Below, piece by piece: positions 53,329-61,521 of a DNA stretch of 64,000 bases. Origin of the DNA: Mycobacterium haemophilum DSM 44634 (GTDB lineage Bacteria > Actinomycetota > Actinomycetes > Mycobacteriales > Mycobacteriaceae); assembly GCF_000340435.2 (NCBI RefSeq), contig NZ_CP011883.2:3394687-3458686 (forward strand), read 5' to 3'. The notes beneath the pieces are model-generated. The model did not search any database. It was given only the letters and a program-made list of their open reading frames with translations, and had not been told where the DNA came from. The translations under genes and the position numbers were made by a program. Within the stretch, counting starts at the first letter, position 1, and each line of letters opens with the position of its first letter.

Positions 53329-54270
53329 GTGACGCGCGGCCTGGTAATCGGTGAGGCGCTGATCGACATCGTCGAGCGCCAAGGCGCCACCGAGCATGTC
53401 GGCGGCAGCCCGCTCAATGTCGCCGTCGGGCTGGCCAGGCTTGGCCGCGACGTCGATTTCCTGACCCACATCGGCGACGACGAACCTGGCCAGCGCATCA
53501 TTGAATACGTCACGGCATCGGGCGCGCAACTTGTTCCGAGCAGTGCCGGCGCCACCAGGACGCCGACCGCGGTGGCCACGATTTCCGATGACGGGTCGGC
53601 CACCTACACGTTCGACCTGGAATGGGAGCTGTCCGGGACGCCTCCGGTCGCGCCGCCGCTGTTCGTGCACACCGGATCTATCGCCGCCGTGCGCGAGCCG
53701 GGCTGCTGGGCGGTCGCGGCCCTGCTCGATGCCTACCGGGTGTCGGCCACGGTCAGCTTCGACCCCAATGTGCGTCCGTCGCTGATCGTAGACCGGGATC
53801 TGGCCCGCGAGCGCATCGAACATCTCGTCCAGCGCAGCGACATCGTCAAGGTCAGCGACGAGGACCTACGCTGGATCGATCCTAACCGCGCACCGGAGTG
53901 GACCGCCCGAACCTGGTTGGCATCTGGACCGGCGATCGTTGCGGTGACCATGGGCGAGCAGGGCGCGCTGGCGTTGTGCGCGACCGGCGAGGCCCGGGTG
54001 GCCGCCAGGAAGGTCCAGGTCGTGGACACCGTCGGCGCCGGTGACGCATTCATGGTCGGACTGCTCGACGCGTTATGGGGACATGGCCTATTAGGCGCCG
54101 ACCGGCGAGCCAATCTGCGGCGAATTCGGCTCGACGCGCTGTCAGCCGTGCTGGACGCAGCGGCCCTGTCGTCGGCACTGACTATCGCCCGCACCGGCGC
54201 CGACCTACCCGGCCGAGCGGCTATTGATGCCCAATCACCGTATCCCCCAGTACGTTTTCCCCAACTGTGA
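53329..54270 (+). CDS. PfkB-family carbohydrate kinase
   Basis: A 313-aa ribokinase-fold kinase. The N-terminal signature is GGSPLNVAVGLARLG (about 24-38), and the ATP/active-site motif DTVGAGDAFMVGLLDALW carries the catalytic Asp239. FDPNVRPSLIVDR suggests a fructokinase or KDG-kinase-like enzyme. GTG start at 53329, 86 bp from the divergent ligD start. It reads toward ku with a 100-bp gap, so both may share a promoter. As I remember, M. tuberculosis has no kinase here. Confidence 0.9.
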   Translation: MTRGLVIGEALIDIVERQGATEHVGGSPLNVAVGLARLGRDVDFLTHIGDDEPGQRIIEYVTASGAQLVPSSAGATRTPTAVATISDDGSATYTFDLEWELSGTPPVAPPLFVHTGSIAAVREPGCWAVAALLDAYRVSATVSFDPNVRPSLIVDRDLARERIEHLVQRSDIVKVSDEDLRWIDPNRAPEWTARTWLASGPAIVAVTMGEQGALALCATGEARVAARKVQVVDTVGAGDAFMVGLLDALWGHGLLGADRRANLRRIRLDALSAVLDAAALSSALTIARTGADLPGRAAIDAQSPYPPVRFPQL

Positions 54271-54370
54271 CGAGAGTAGGGATGACCGGATTGCCTGCCG
54301 GCAATGCACTATCCCAACTTTGCGGCCTGGTGTGCTGTTATGCGACAGCGAGTGTGGGCATACTGACTGC

Positions 54371-55252
54371 ATGCGCTCCATCTGGAAGGGTTCAATTGCG
54401 TTCGGGCTGGTGAACGTCCCAGTCAAGGTGTACAGCGCAACTCAGGACCACGACATCAAGTTCCACCAGGTGCACGCCAAAGACAACGGGCGGATCCGAT
54501 ACAAGCGAATGTGCGAGGTATGTGGCGAAGTCGTCGAATACGGTGATCTCGCCCGGGCCTACGAATCCGACGACGGACAAATGGTGGTGATCACCGACGA
54601 CGACATCGCCACGCTGCCCGAGGAGCGCAGCCGCGAAATCGAGGTACTGGAGTTCGTCCCGGCCAGCGACGTCGACCCCATGATGTTCGACCGCAGCTAC
54701 TTTTTGGAGCCGGATTCGAAGTCGTCGAAATCGTATGTGTTGCTAGCGAAGACGCTTGCCGAAACCGACCGGATGGCGATCGTGCATTTCACGCTGCGTA
54801 ACAAAACCCGACTGGCGGCGCTGCGCGTCAAGGACTTCGGCAAGCGCGAGGTGATGGTGGTGCACACCTTGTTGTGGCCAGACGAAATCCGCGACCCCGA
54901 CTTCCCCGTGCTCGACAAGAAGGTCGACATCAAACCCGCAGAGCTCAAGATGGCAGGGCAGGTAGTGGAATCGATGGCCGACGAGTTCAACCCGGACCGC
55001 TATCGCGATACCTACCAGGAACAGATGCAGGAGCTGATCGACGCGAAACTCGAAGGTGGGGAAGCATTTACCGTTGAGGAGCAGCCGGCTGAGCTTGACC
55101 AGACCGAGGATGTTTCCGACCTGCTCGCCAAACTGGAGGCCAGCGTGAAGGCACGCTCTGGCGACCGGAAATCCCCGACGAAGACAACCGCGAAGAAGAC
55201 TGCCGCCAAAAGGACCGACTCGAAAGCGGCGTCAAGATCAGCGCCCGAATAA
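54371..55252 (+). CDS. ku: NHEJ end-binding protein Ku
   Basis: A 293-aa homodimeric ring protein that binds DNA double-strand ends and recruits LigD. It begins MRSIWKGSIAFGLVNVPVKVY. FHQVHAKDNGRIRYKRMCEVCGE, LAKTLAETDRMAIVHFTLR and the C-terminal bridge region are conserved. ATG 54371 gives the conserved start. The last 30 or so residues are Lys/Ala/Thr-rich (KTTAKKTAAKRTDSKAAS), an extension absent from the 273-aa M. tuberculosis Ku but similar to the basic tail of M. smegmatis Ku, which promotes sliding onto DNA and bridging. Confidence 0.96.
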   Translation: MRSIWKGSIAFGLVNVPVKVYSATQDHDIKFHQVHAKDNGRIRYKRMCEVCGEVVEYGDLARAYESDDGQMVVITDDDIATLPEERSREIEVLEFVPASDVDPMMFDRSYFLEPDSKSSKSYVLLAKTLAETDRMAIVHFTLRNKTRLAALRVKDFGKREVMVVHTLLWPDEIRDPDFPVLDKKVDIKPAELKMAGQVVESMADEFNPDRYRDTYQEQMQELIDAKLEGGEAFTVEEQPAELDQTEDVSDLLAKLEASVKARSGDRKSPTKTTAKKTAAKRTDSKAASRSAPE

Positions 55253-55660
55253 TTTTGGATGCTGCAGTCCAACCTGCCGCGTGCAATTGTGGTTCGCCGC
55301 GCCCGGCGCCTACCGAGCACAACCCAGAATCAGCTGTGTGCAATTCAGAATCCGCTAGCCGCGGCGGTGCCGATGGCGACGCCGGCCTTAAGCATGCCGG
55401 GTACGTCTTGTGAGACTCGTCGATGTCGAGTGGTGACGGTGTTGATTCGCCATACCTGACTGATGGCGGCGCCCGCAAGCGCGGGTAGTTGTCATGCCAA
55501 CTAGCGTCGAGGCGCGCCCCATAGTATTCTACACGCGTAGAATACGCTTAGTTGTTCGGCACCGCCAACGCTGGCGGCGTGGGTCGGGTACGTGAGCGGT
55601 ATTTCGCCGCCATCCTCTGAGCGATTGCTCGCGGTTTCTTGAAGGAAAAATGGAGTCGGT
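55253..55660. other. Intergenic region before PE gene, with strong inverted repeat
   Basis: 408 bp. GTATTCTAC-ACGC-GTAGAATAC at 55524-55545 has perfect 9-bp arms and lies 115 bp before the PE start; it is a candidate operator for the PE/PPE pair. AAGGAAAA lies before the PE start. GC content drops from about 55500 rightward. No gene is supported. Confidence 0.5.
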
Positions 55661-55975
55661 ATGTCTTTTTTAGCCACATCCCCCGAGGTGCTGAACACCG
55701 CGGTTGGTACGCTGCGCGGTGTCGCTGATGAGATAAATACTAGCGAAGCTAGGACACGCGATTCGAGGGCCAAGGTTGAGCCCCCGAGCACCGACGAGGT
55801 GTCGATATACGCAGCGCAGCGGCTCCGCGATGCGGCGGCGGACTGTCACATGGCCTTGGGCGGGGGCTCGGTGATTCTTGAGCTGTTTTTGACCGCGCTG
55901 TCGCAGGCCGAGCAGCAGTATTCGAACGCCGAGACCACCAACGCAAAATCCATAAAATTCTGCGCACTGATGTAG
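55661..55975 (+). CDS. Divergent PE-family protein
   Basis: A 104-aa protein consisting of a PE domain only. It begins MSFLATSPEVLNTAVGTLRGV (normal PE: MSFV..PE....A...L..I), keeps the Pro-Glu pair at residues 8-9, and has two long amphipathic helices and a C-terminal YSNAE (YxxxE, the type VII secretion signal). It is less alanine-rich than usual PE proteins. It is followed after 31 bp by a PPE gene, the usual pairing; PE and PPE form a heterodimer exported by ESX systems. The locus holds other PE genes in M. tuberculosis only elsewhere, so this pair is an insertion. Confidence 0.75.
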   Translation: MSFLATSPEVLNTAVGTLRGVADEINTSEARTRDSRAKVEPPSTDEVSIYAAQRLRDAAADCHMALGGGSVILELFLTALSQAEQQYSNAETTNAKSIKFCALM

Positions 55976-56006
55976 CAGCAGTCGTTACCAGTATTGGACA
56001 TAAAGA

Positions 56007-56588
56007 ATGTTAAGGAATTTCGGAGCGAACCCGCCAGAAGTCAACGCCGCCAAGCTGTTAGGTGGCCGGAGGGGTACTGAGTCGATGTACGAAGCCTCGT
56101 ATGCGTGGAATGAATTTGCGAGGGGGCTGTTTCACGCGGGCTACGAGATGGGTGGCGCGCTAATGGCGCTGGATAAGGCGTGGAATGGTCAGGCGGCAAC
56201 GCGCATGGCCAGGGCGGCCAACGAGTATCGCGATTGGCTATATTCGGTTGCAGAGCATGCCGAATATCTGTACAAAAAAGCCGAACTTTTCGCGATAGCC
56301 TATAACTGTGCCAAGAGAAATATGGTATCTCCGCAGCGCATCAGTGAGAATCGCGCTTTGGTAACGCAGCTGGCCAACGACAACATGCTGGGGGTATACA
56401 CCATTAAGATTCAGAGCCTGGAGACCCAGTACCAGTCGTACTGGTACAACAACGCCGACGCGATGATGCAGTATGCACGAGAAGTGGATTCGCCGATGAA
56501 ACCGTTTCCGCCGCCCGCGCGGCAGATCATCAACGAAAACAAGTTACGGATGTTGGCCGAAAAGGGAGTCATCGATGTCGATGATTAA
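56007..56588 (+). CDS. Divergent, minimal PPE-family protein
   Basis: A 193-aa protein made of the PPE domain alone. The N-terminus MLRNFGANPPEVNAAKLLGG carries Pro-Pro-Glu at residues 9-11. AWNGQAATRMARAANEYRDWL matches the conserved W-x-G helix turn of PPE proteins, and SPQRISENRALVTQLANDN matches the P..I..NR..L...N motif. No C-terminal repeat domain is present. Composition is unusually rich in Tyr, Asn, Lys and Met and low in Ala for a PPE, and GC content is well below the neighbours, implying transfer or a distant sublineage. Partner of the PE protein upstream. Confidence 0.75.
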   Translation: MLRNFGANPPEVNAAKLLGGRRGTESMYEASYAWNEFARGLFHAGYEMGGALMALDKAWNGQAATRMARAANEYRDWLYSVAEHAEYLYKKAELFAIAYNCAKRNMVSPQRISENRALVTQLANDNMLGVYTIKIQSLETQYQSYWYNNADAMMQYAREVDSPMKPFPPPARQIINENKLRMLAEKGVIDVDD

Positions 56589-57104
56589 CATAAAATGCCA
56601 GGATCATCCATAATTCCGTAAAGCGTTTCCAGATTTCAACGTCTACGACCGGAGGTTAATGCTGCCAAGTTGCTGACCGACCCGCATGCTACCCGAGTTG
56701 AACCACTGCCACGAACGAATTTCTTTATTCTCCAATCGGTTTGCCGACCAATCTAATTGGATACCGCCAGTGCGGCGAACACGACCGTGAGGTGTGTCCC
56801 GAGGAGTTGCGGGTGTCAGCCGCCAGGAAGCGCTCGAAGCCGTTGATGGCCAACTCCATTCGACGCCTGACGCCCTCCGCAAGCAACGCTGCTGTTCACA
56901 CCGCTATCTCCTTCCTTCTGAATTACAGGAAAGCCAGCATTGCTCTCAGACCACGCATCTGTGATTATGCCGATGAATCCGGTCCCGCACGGCCCCCCAC
57001 CAGGCAACACACGCCGCCGGTCAGCATAACCCCAGCGTCGGCATAACCCTTCCACCCGGCCAACGCCCTGGTCTTGGTCTCCAACTGCAGATTCACGCTG
57101 CTAA
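56589..57104. other. Decayed region between PPE and pknD remnant
   Basis: Mostly non-coding debris. It holds the PPE fragment at 56646-56702. On the minus strand near 57090-56980 a frame reads KTRALAGWKGYADAG, which loosely resembles the RALAGWKGY region of IS4/IS1634-type transposases. I cannot confirm this. No intact gene is present. Confidence 0.4.
56646..56702 (+). pseudogene. Fragment of a second PPE gene
   Basis: The frame through 56646 reads RPEVNAAKLLTDPHATRVEP, close to the PEVNAAKLL start of the intact PPE just upstream, then loses similarity and stops at 56756. It has no start codon. It is a 5' remnant of another PPE gene. Confidence 0.6.
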
Positions 57105-57293
57105 GACAGTGGCGGCAACGTGTACCTCACCAAGCACGATAACAACCAGGGTGGTGAAGTTGCCGGCCGGATCCAACACCACGACGATGCTGTCGTTCAC
57201 CGGCCTCAACATCCCCTTGGCGGTGACGGTGGACAAGAATGGGACCGTCTACGTCGCCGACCGCGGCAATGACCGAGTCGTCAAACTGACGGC
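57105..57293 (+). pseudogene. Remnant of pknD sensor (NHL) domain 3' end
   Basis: One frame reads DSGGNVYLTKHDNNQ and then, after a one-base shift, VVKLPAGSNTTTMLSFTGL...NGTVYVADRGNDRVVKLT. This matches the last blades of the PknD beta-propeller of M. tuberculosis (VYVTEHNTNQVVKLLAGS...VYVADRGNDRVVKLTS). The kinase domain, membrane segment and the other blades are gone, a frameshift is present, and the stop is lost. The position beside pstA1 is exactly that of pknD in M. tuberculosis. Confidence 0.8.
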
Positions 57294-57329
57294 CCTAACG
57301 CGCCGGGTAGCGGCCCCCGCCCACGAATG

Positions 57330-58244
57330 TCACCGGCGCACGCTGCGCCGTCGGGTAGCCAGGAAGCGAAACCCCGCGCCGAAGAGATTGATCCCGGCCA
57401 CCACCATGATCAGGGTCAGCGCTGCGCCCCAAACCCGCCGAAAACCCGCATGTTCAGGGTTGGTGAGCTCTGTGTAGATCAGCAGCGGCAGCGAGGCCAT
57501 GTTGCCGTCAAAGATGTCGAGGTTGATGGAGCGGCTGTACCCAACCAGGACGAGCACCGGCGCGGTTTCGCCGATGACGCGTGCAATGGACAATAAGACA
57601 CCAGAGATGATGCCCGGCGTCGCGATTGGAAAGACAATGCGCACAATTGTCTTCCACTTGGGAATACCCAACGCGTAGCCGGCTTCTCGCAGCTCGTCAG
57701 GCACCAACCTCAATATTTCCTCGGTAGACCGCACCACCACCGGCAACATCAGCAAAACCAACGCCAACGACACCGCAAAGGCAGACTGCTGGAATCCCAA
57801 GGTGGCGATCCACAGGCTGAAGATAAACAACGCCGCTACGATCGAAGGCACCCCGGCAAGCACGTCAACCATGAACGTGGTCACCCGCGCGAACCGGCCA
57901 GAACCGTATTCCACCAGATACACCGCGGTCATCAATCCCAGCGGCACGGCCATGATGGCCGCCACCCCGGCCTGCGCCAACGACCCATACAGCGCGTGGT
58001 ACACCCCACCGGCAAACTCTTCTGGCAGCACGCCTCGCAGCGAGTGGGTCCACCAGTCGAACCGGGTGACGGCGTAGCAGCCTCGCGCGACCACGACCGA
58101 CAGCAGCCAGACTAGCGGCACCAGCGCGATGAGAAACGAGGCGAGGAAAAGCATTGTCGCAACGTTGTTTTTGATCCGCCGTCGCATGCTAATGGGGTGT
58201 AACACTACCGCTTTGACCGGCTGGTCGAGGGCGTCAAGGTTCAT
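57330..58244 (-). CDS. pstA1: Phosphate ABC transporter permease PstA1
   Basis: A 304-aa inner-membrane permease with six TM helices (first at about 28-52). The EAA-type loop is LVPDELREAGYALGIPKWKTIVRIVFP. It pairs with PstC2 to form the channel for periplasmic phosphate. It starts 6 bp after the pstC2 stop. In M. tuberculosis the next gene is pknD; here only a pknD fragment remains. No pstB ATPase gene is in the window, so the ATPase must be encoded elsewhere. Confidence 0.95.
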   Translation of the reverse strand: MNLDALDQPVKAVVLHPISMRRRIKNNVATMLFLASFLIALVPLVWLLSVVVARGCYAVTRFDWWTHSLRGVLPEEFAGGVYHALYGSLAQAGVAAIMAVPLGLMTAVYLVEYGSGRFARVTTFMVDVLAGVPSIVAALFIFSLWIATLGFQQSAFAVSLALVLLMLPVVVRSTEEILRLVPDELREAGYALGIPKWKTIVRIVFPIATPGIISGVLLSIARVIGETAPVLVLVGYSRSINLDIFDGNMASLPLLIYTELTNPEHAGFRRVWGAALTLIMVVAGINLFGAGFRFLATRRRSVRR

Positions 58245-58250
58245 CGCAGC

Positions 58251-59240
58251 TTATCCGTTCACCTTTCCGCCAGAGATTGCACGAGCGGCTGCGTTGACGA
58301 CGAACGTCAGGATGAACAGTGCAAATCCTGCGGAGATGTAGGCCCCAGTCGGCAGCGGTTGGCTGAATTCTGATGCCGCGGAGGCGATCTTGGAAGCGAA
58401 CGTGTACCCACCATCGAACAGCGACCAATTGCCTGGGCGGGCGGCTGAGCGCAAGATGATCAGCACCGCCACGGTTTCTCCCAAAGCGCGGCCCAAACCG
58501 AGCATTGCCGCCGCGGCAATGCCGCTACGGCCGAATGGCAGCACAGTCATCTGTACCACCTCCCACTTGGTCGCGCCCAGCGCCTGAGCCGCCTCGATCT
58601 GAAGGAGCGGAGTGTGGCGAAACACTTCGCGCGACACCGAGCTGACGATCGGCAGGATCATCACCGCGAGAACGATGCCGGCGGTGAAGATGGTGCCCCC
58701 GCCAGCCAACGACACGTTGCCCTGTTTGAACAGAAACAGCCATCCCAGGTTGCGGTTGAGAAACGCCGCAATCGGCTGGAGCTTCGGCGCCAACACGAAT
58801 ATCCCCCACAACCCGAAGATGATCGATGGCACCGCAGCCAGCAGATCAACCATCGCGCTGAACGGACGCGACAGCCGTGCCGGCACATATTGGGTGAGGA
58901 ATATCGCGATTCCGATCGCCACCGGCACGGCCAACACCAGGGCACACATCGAACTCAGCGCCGTCACCATGAACAGGTCGCGGATACCGAACGCGAGGCC
59001 CTTATCGCCGGCGGTGTCGAATTTGGCGCTGGTGAAGAAATTCGCATGGTTCGCGCGCAACGACGGCACAGCACGAAGCAACAGGAATATCGCAATCAGC
59101 AGGATCGCGGCCACGACCGTCGAACCGGCTGCGGCAGCGGCTAATTTGAACAGTCGATCGCCCCGCCGGGTTACGCGTGCACCGACTGCTGCCGGGGTGG
59201 GCTTGATCACGGTCGTAGGTGCTAGCGAGCTTGGGGCCAT
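58251..59240 (-). CDS. pstC2: Phosphate ABC transporter permease PstC2
   Basis: A 329-aa inner-membrane permease. The N-terminal TM lies at about 31-57 (LAAAAAGSTVVAAILLIAIFLLL). The large conserved block includes LLAAVPSIIFGLWGIFVLAP, and the EAA loop is QIEAAQALGATKWEVVQMTVLPFGRSGI. Second gene of the pstS3-pstC2-pstA1 operon, starting 12 bp after the pstS3 stop. Full family length. Confidence 0.95.
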   Translation of the reverse strand: MAPSSLAPTTVIKPTPAAVGARVTRRGDRLFKLAAAAAGSTVVAAILLIAIFLLLRAVPSLRANHANFFTSAKFDTAGDKGLAFGIRDLFMVTALSSMCALVLAVPVAIGIAIFLTQYVPARLSRPFSAMVDLLAAVPSIIFGLWGIFVLAPKLQPIAAFLNRNLGWLFLFKQGNVSLAGGGTIFTAGIVLAVMILPIVSSVSREVFRHTPLLQIEAAQALGATKWEVVQMTVLPFGRSGIAAAAMLGLGRALGETVAVLIILRSAARPGNWSLFDGGYTFASKIASAASEFSQPLPTGAYISAGFALFILTFVVNAAARAISGGKVNG

Positions 59241-59252
59241 GGCGACTTCATA

Positions 59253-60365
59253 TCAAGCGATCGCATTAGCTGCGGTCGATAATCTGGACTTGAAAGAATC
59301 CGGAATAGGTACATATCCGTTGTCCCCCAGACCATTCTGGCCGCCACCGATAGTGCTCTGCAGGAATGCCTTCACGGCCCTACCGACCTGGGCGTCGGGG
59401 TACTTCGAGCAGACAATCTCGTAGGTCACCAGCACGATTGGGTAGGAGCCGGGCTGCGCCGGCTTGGAAAAGGAGACCGTGTCGAGCACCAGATCGTTAC
59501 CCTCGCCAATGATCGTGGCCCCGGAAATCGTTTTGCCGACCGAGTCGGCGCTGATCGCGACGGGTTCCGGATCGGCCGACGTGACGATCTTGGCCATGTT
59601 CAGCTTCCGCGCCTGCGCGAACGACCATTCGTTGTAGGTGATCGACCCTTCAGTGGCCTTGATAGCTGCCGACGTGCCGTCATTGCCCTTGGCGCCCTCA
59701 CCGACACCGCCTTTGAACGTCTTGCCGATGCCCTTGCCCCACGCGCCGTTTGATGCGACATCTAGGTACCTCTGGAAATTATCCGTGGTCCCGGACTCGT
59801 CATTGCGGAACACGACATGAATCGGCTCAGCCGGAAGGGCGACACCAGCGTTCAGCGCTTGGATCGCGGGATCGTTCCAACTGGTGATAGAGCCATTGAA
59901 GATCTTCGCGGTCGTCGGACCGTCCAGGTTCAGTGAACTCAGGCCGTTTACGTTGTAGGTGACCGCGATGGGGCCGAAGACCACCGGCAAGTTCCACGCT
60001 TGCGAGCCGCAGCGTTGCTCTGCTGCGGCGTACTCTTTCTTACTCAGCGGCGAGTCTGATCCGCCGAAATCTGTTTGGTTGCCGCTGAATTCGCTAATCC
60101 CCGCACCCGAACCATTAGCCGTGTAGTTCAACGTCTGACCTGGGCATGTCCGTTCGAAGGCGTTGACAAAGCGGGTCATCGCGTTGGCCTGGGCGGTCGA
60201 CCCGCTGGCTTTCAGTGTCGGCTTCCCCCCGCAACTCACCTGACCTGACGATGGGCCTGTCCTTGCACCTCCTGCAGCTGCGTTGTTGTCGCTGCCACAG
60301 CCCGACAACATCAGTGCACCAGTAGCCAGGAGCCCCATCGTGGCGCCAAACTGGTTGAGCTTCAA
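59253..60365 (-). CDS. pstS3: Phosphate-binding lipoprotein PstS3
   Basis: A 370-aa periplasmic phosphate-binding lipoprotein. The signal peptide ends in the lipobox LSGC (Cys about 23). Phosphate-binding segments are KASGSTAQ, SGAGISEF, GSDSPLSKKE and FRNDESGTTDNFQRYL. It captures phosphate for PstC2-PstA1. It is the first gene of the operon and is expected to be induced by phosphate starvation through SenX3-RegX3. Same length as the M. tuberculosis protein. Confidence 0.96.
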   Translation of the reverse strand: MKLNQFGATMGLLATGALMLSGCGSDNNAAAGGARTGPSSGQVSCGGKPTLKASGSTAQANAMTRFVNAFERTCPGQTLNYTANGSGAGISEFSGNQTDFGGSDSPLSKKEYAAAEQRCGSQAWNLPVVFGPIAVTYNVNGLSSLNLDGPTTAKIFNGSITSWNDPAIQALNAGVALPAEPIHVVFRNDESGTTDNFQRYLDVASNGAWGKGIGKTFKGGVGEGAKGNDGTSAAIKATEGSITYNEWSFAQARKLNMAKIVTSADPEPVAISADSVGKTISGATIIGEGNDLVLDTVSFSKPAQPGSYPIVLVTYEIVCSKYPDAQVGRAVKAFLQSTIGGGQNGLGDNGYVPIPDSFKSRLSTAANAIA

Positions 60366-60705
60366 TCTAGTTCCTCACGGTAGCGTAAATCTGGCCGCCT
60401 CCAGTAGCGTCGGCGCGCCAACTAGCCGTCTTCCCCGGAGCCATGAGGCTACATTAACAAGGTTTACCTGCGGCAAATTTTGACTGGCCGTTACTGGTGG
60501 ACAGCAGAACGCCGCCGCGTTCGCAGCCGCCCGGATCGAACATAATTTCGACAAAATTTTTCGCTGGTGGGGGCAGTCGTCAAGGCTTGAGCCATTACAT
60601 AGCCACGCTCATATGACAAACTAGAACCTGTTCCAGAAACGCTGCCGGCCGAGACGGCGAAGCTTGCTGCCCTGCCGGCTGACAATTTAAACGAGAAGGG
60701 CCGCA
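60366..60705. other. Divergent intergenic region, pstS3 / SDR
   Basis: 340 bp holding the pstS3 promoter (AT-richer TTAACAAGGTTTACC near 60452-60468 is a possible PhoB/RegX3-type element, low confidence) and a KstR-type site on the SDR side. No gene or repeat seen. Confidence 0.45.
60622..60635. promoter_or_regulatory. KstR-type operator upstream of SDR gene
   Basis: CTAGAACCTGTTCCAG (60621-60636) matches TnnAACnnGTTnnA at 60622-60635 and is a near-palindrome. It lies 70 bp before the SDR start. Confidence 0.6.
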
Positions 60706-61497
60706 ATGATCCTTGACAGGTTCCGTCTCGACAACAAAGTCGCCGTCATAACTGGTGGCGGCCGCGGCCTCGGTGCGGCCATTGCGCTGGCATTCGCCGA
60801 GGCCGGTGCTGATGTCGTCATCGCCTCGCGAACGCAGTCCGAACTAGACGCCGTCGCCGAGCAGGTCCGGTCCGCCGGCCGTCGCGCTCACACCGTCGTC
60901 GGCGACCTGGCCCATCCCGACATCACCGCGCAGCTGGCCGGCCAGGCCGTCAAGGCGTTCGGGAGACTGGACATTGTCGTCAACAACGTCGGCGGGACCA
61001 TGCCGAACACACTGCTGACCACCTCGACTCAGGACCTCAAAGACGCATTCACGTTCAATGTCGGCACCGCCCACGCGTTGACTGTCGCGGCGGTGCCGTT
61101 GATGCTTGAGCACTCCGGCGGCGGCAGCGTGATCAACATCAGTTCCACCATGGGCCGGCTGGCCGGACGTGGTTTCGCCGCCTACGGCACTGCCAAAGCC
61201 GCGTTGTCGCACTACACCCGGCTGGCGGCGCTGGACCTATGTCCACGCATCCGGGTCAACGCCATCGCTCCTGGGTCCATTCTCACCTCCGCGTTGGATG
61301 TAGTCGCCTCCAACGACGAGCTGCGGACGCCGATGGAACAGGTGACACCGATGCGCCGCCTCGGCGATCCCCTCGACATCGCTGCCGCGGCAGTGTATTT
61401 GGCGTCGCCGGCCGGCAGCTATTTAACTGGCAAGACTCTGGAAGTCGATGGTGGCCTCACATTCCCGAATCTTGACCTACCCATCCCGGACCTGTGA
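60706..61497 (+). CDS. Short-chain dehydrogenase (Rv0927c type)
   Basis: A 263-aa classical SDR. The cofactor motif is TGGGRGLGAAIA with ASRT after beta-2 (NADP-like). NNVGG, catalytic Ser in NISSTMG and YGTAK (YxxxK) follow, and the C-terminal LTGKTLEVDGGL is the usual SDR end. It likely reduces or oxidises a hydroxy/keto group, possibly of a sterol-derived intermediate given the KstR-like site upstream. ATG 60706. It is followed after 24 bp by the reductase-like gene on the same strand. Confidence 0.9.
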   Translation: MILDRFRLDNKVAVITGGGRGLGAAIALAFAEAGADVVIASRTQSELDAVAEQVRSAGRRAHTVVGDLAHPDITAQLAGQAVKAFGRLDIVVNNVGGTMPNTLLTTSTQDLKDAFTFNVGTAHALTVAAVPLMLEHSGGGSVINISSTMGRLAGRGFAAYGTAKAALSHYTRLAALDLCPRIRVNAIAPGSILTSALDVVASNDELRTPMEQVTPMRRLGDPLDIAAAAVYLASPAGSYLTGKTLEVDGGLTFPNLDLPIPDL

Positions 61498-61521
61498 ACC
61501 CCCACCGCTAGGGAGCCTGTC

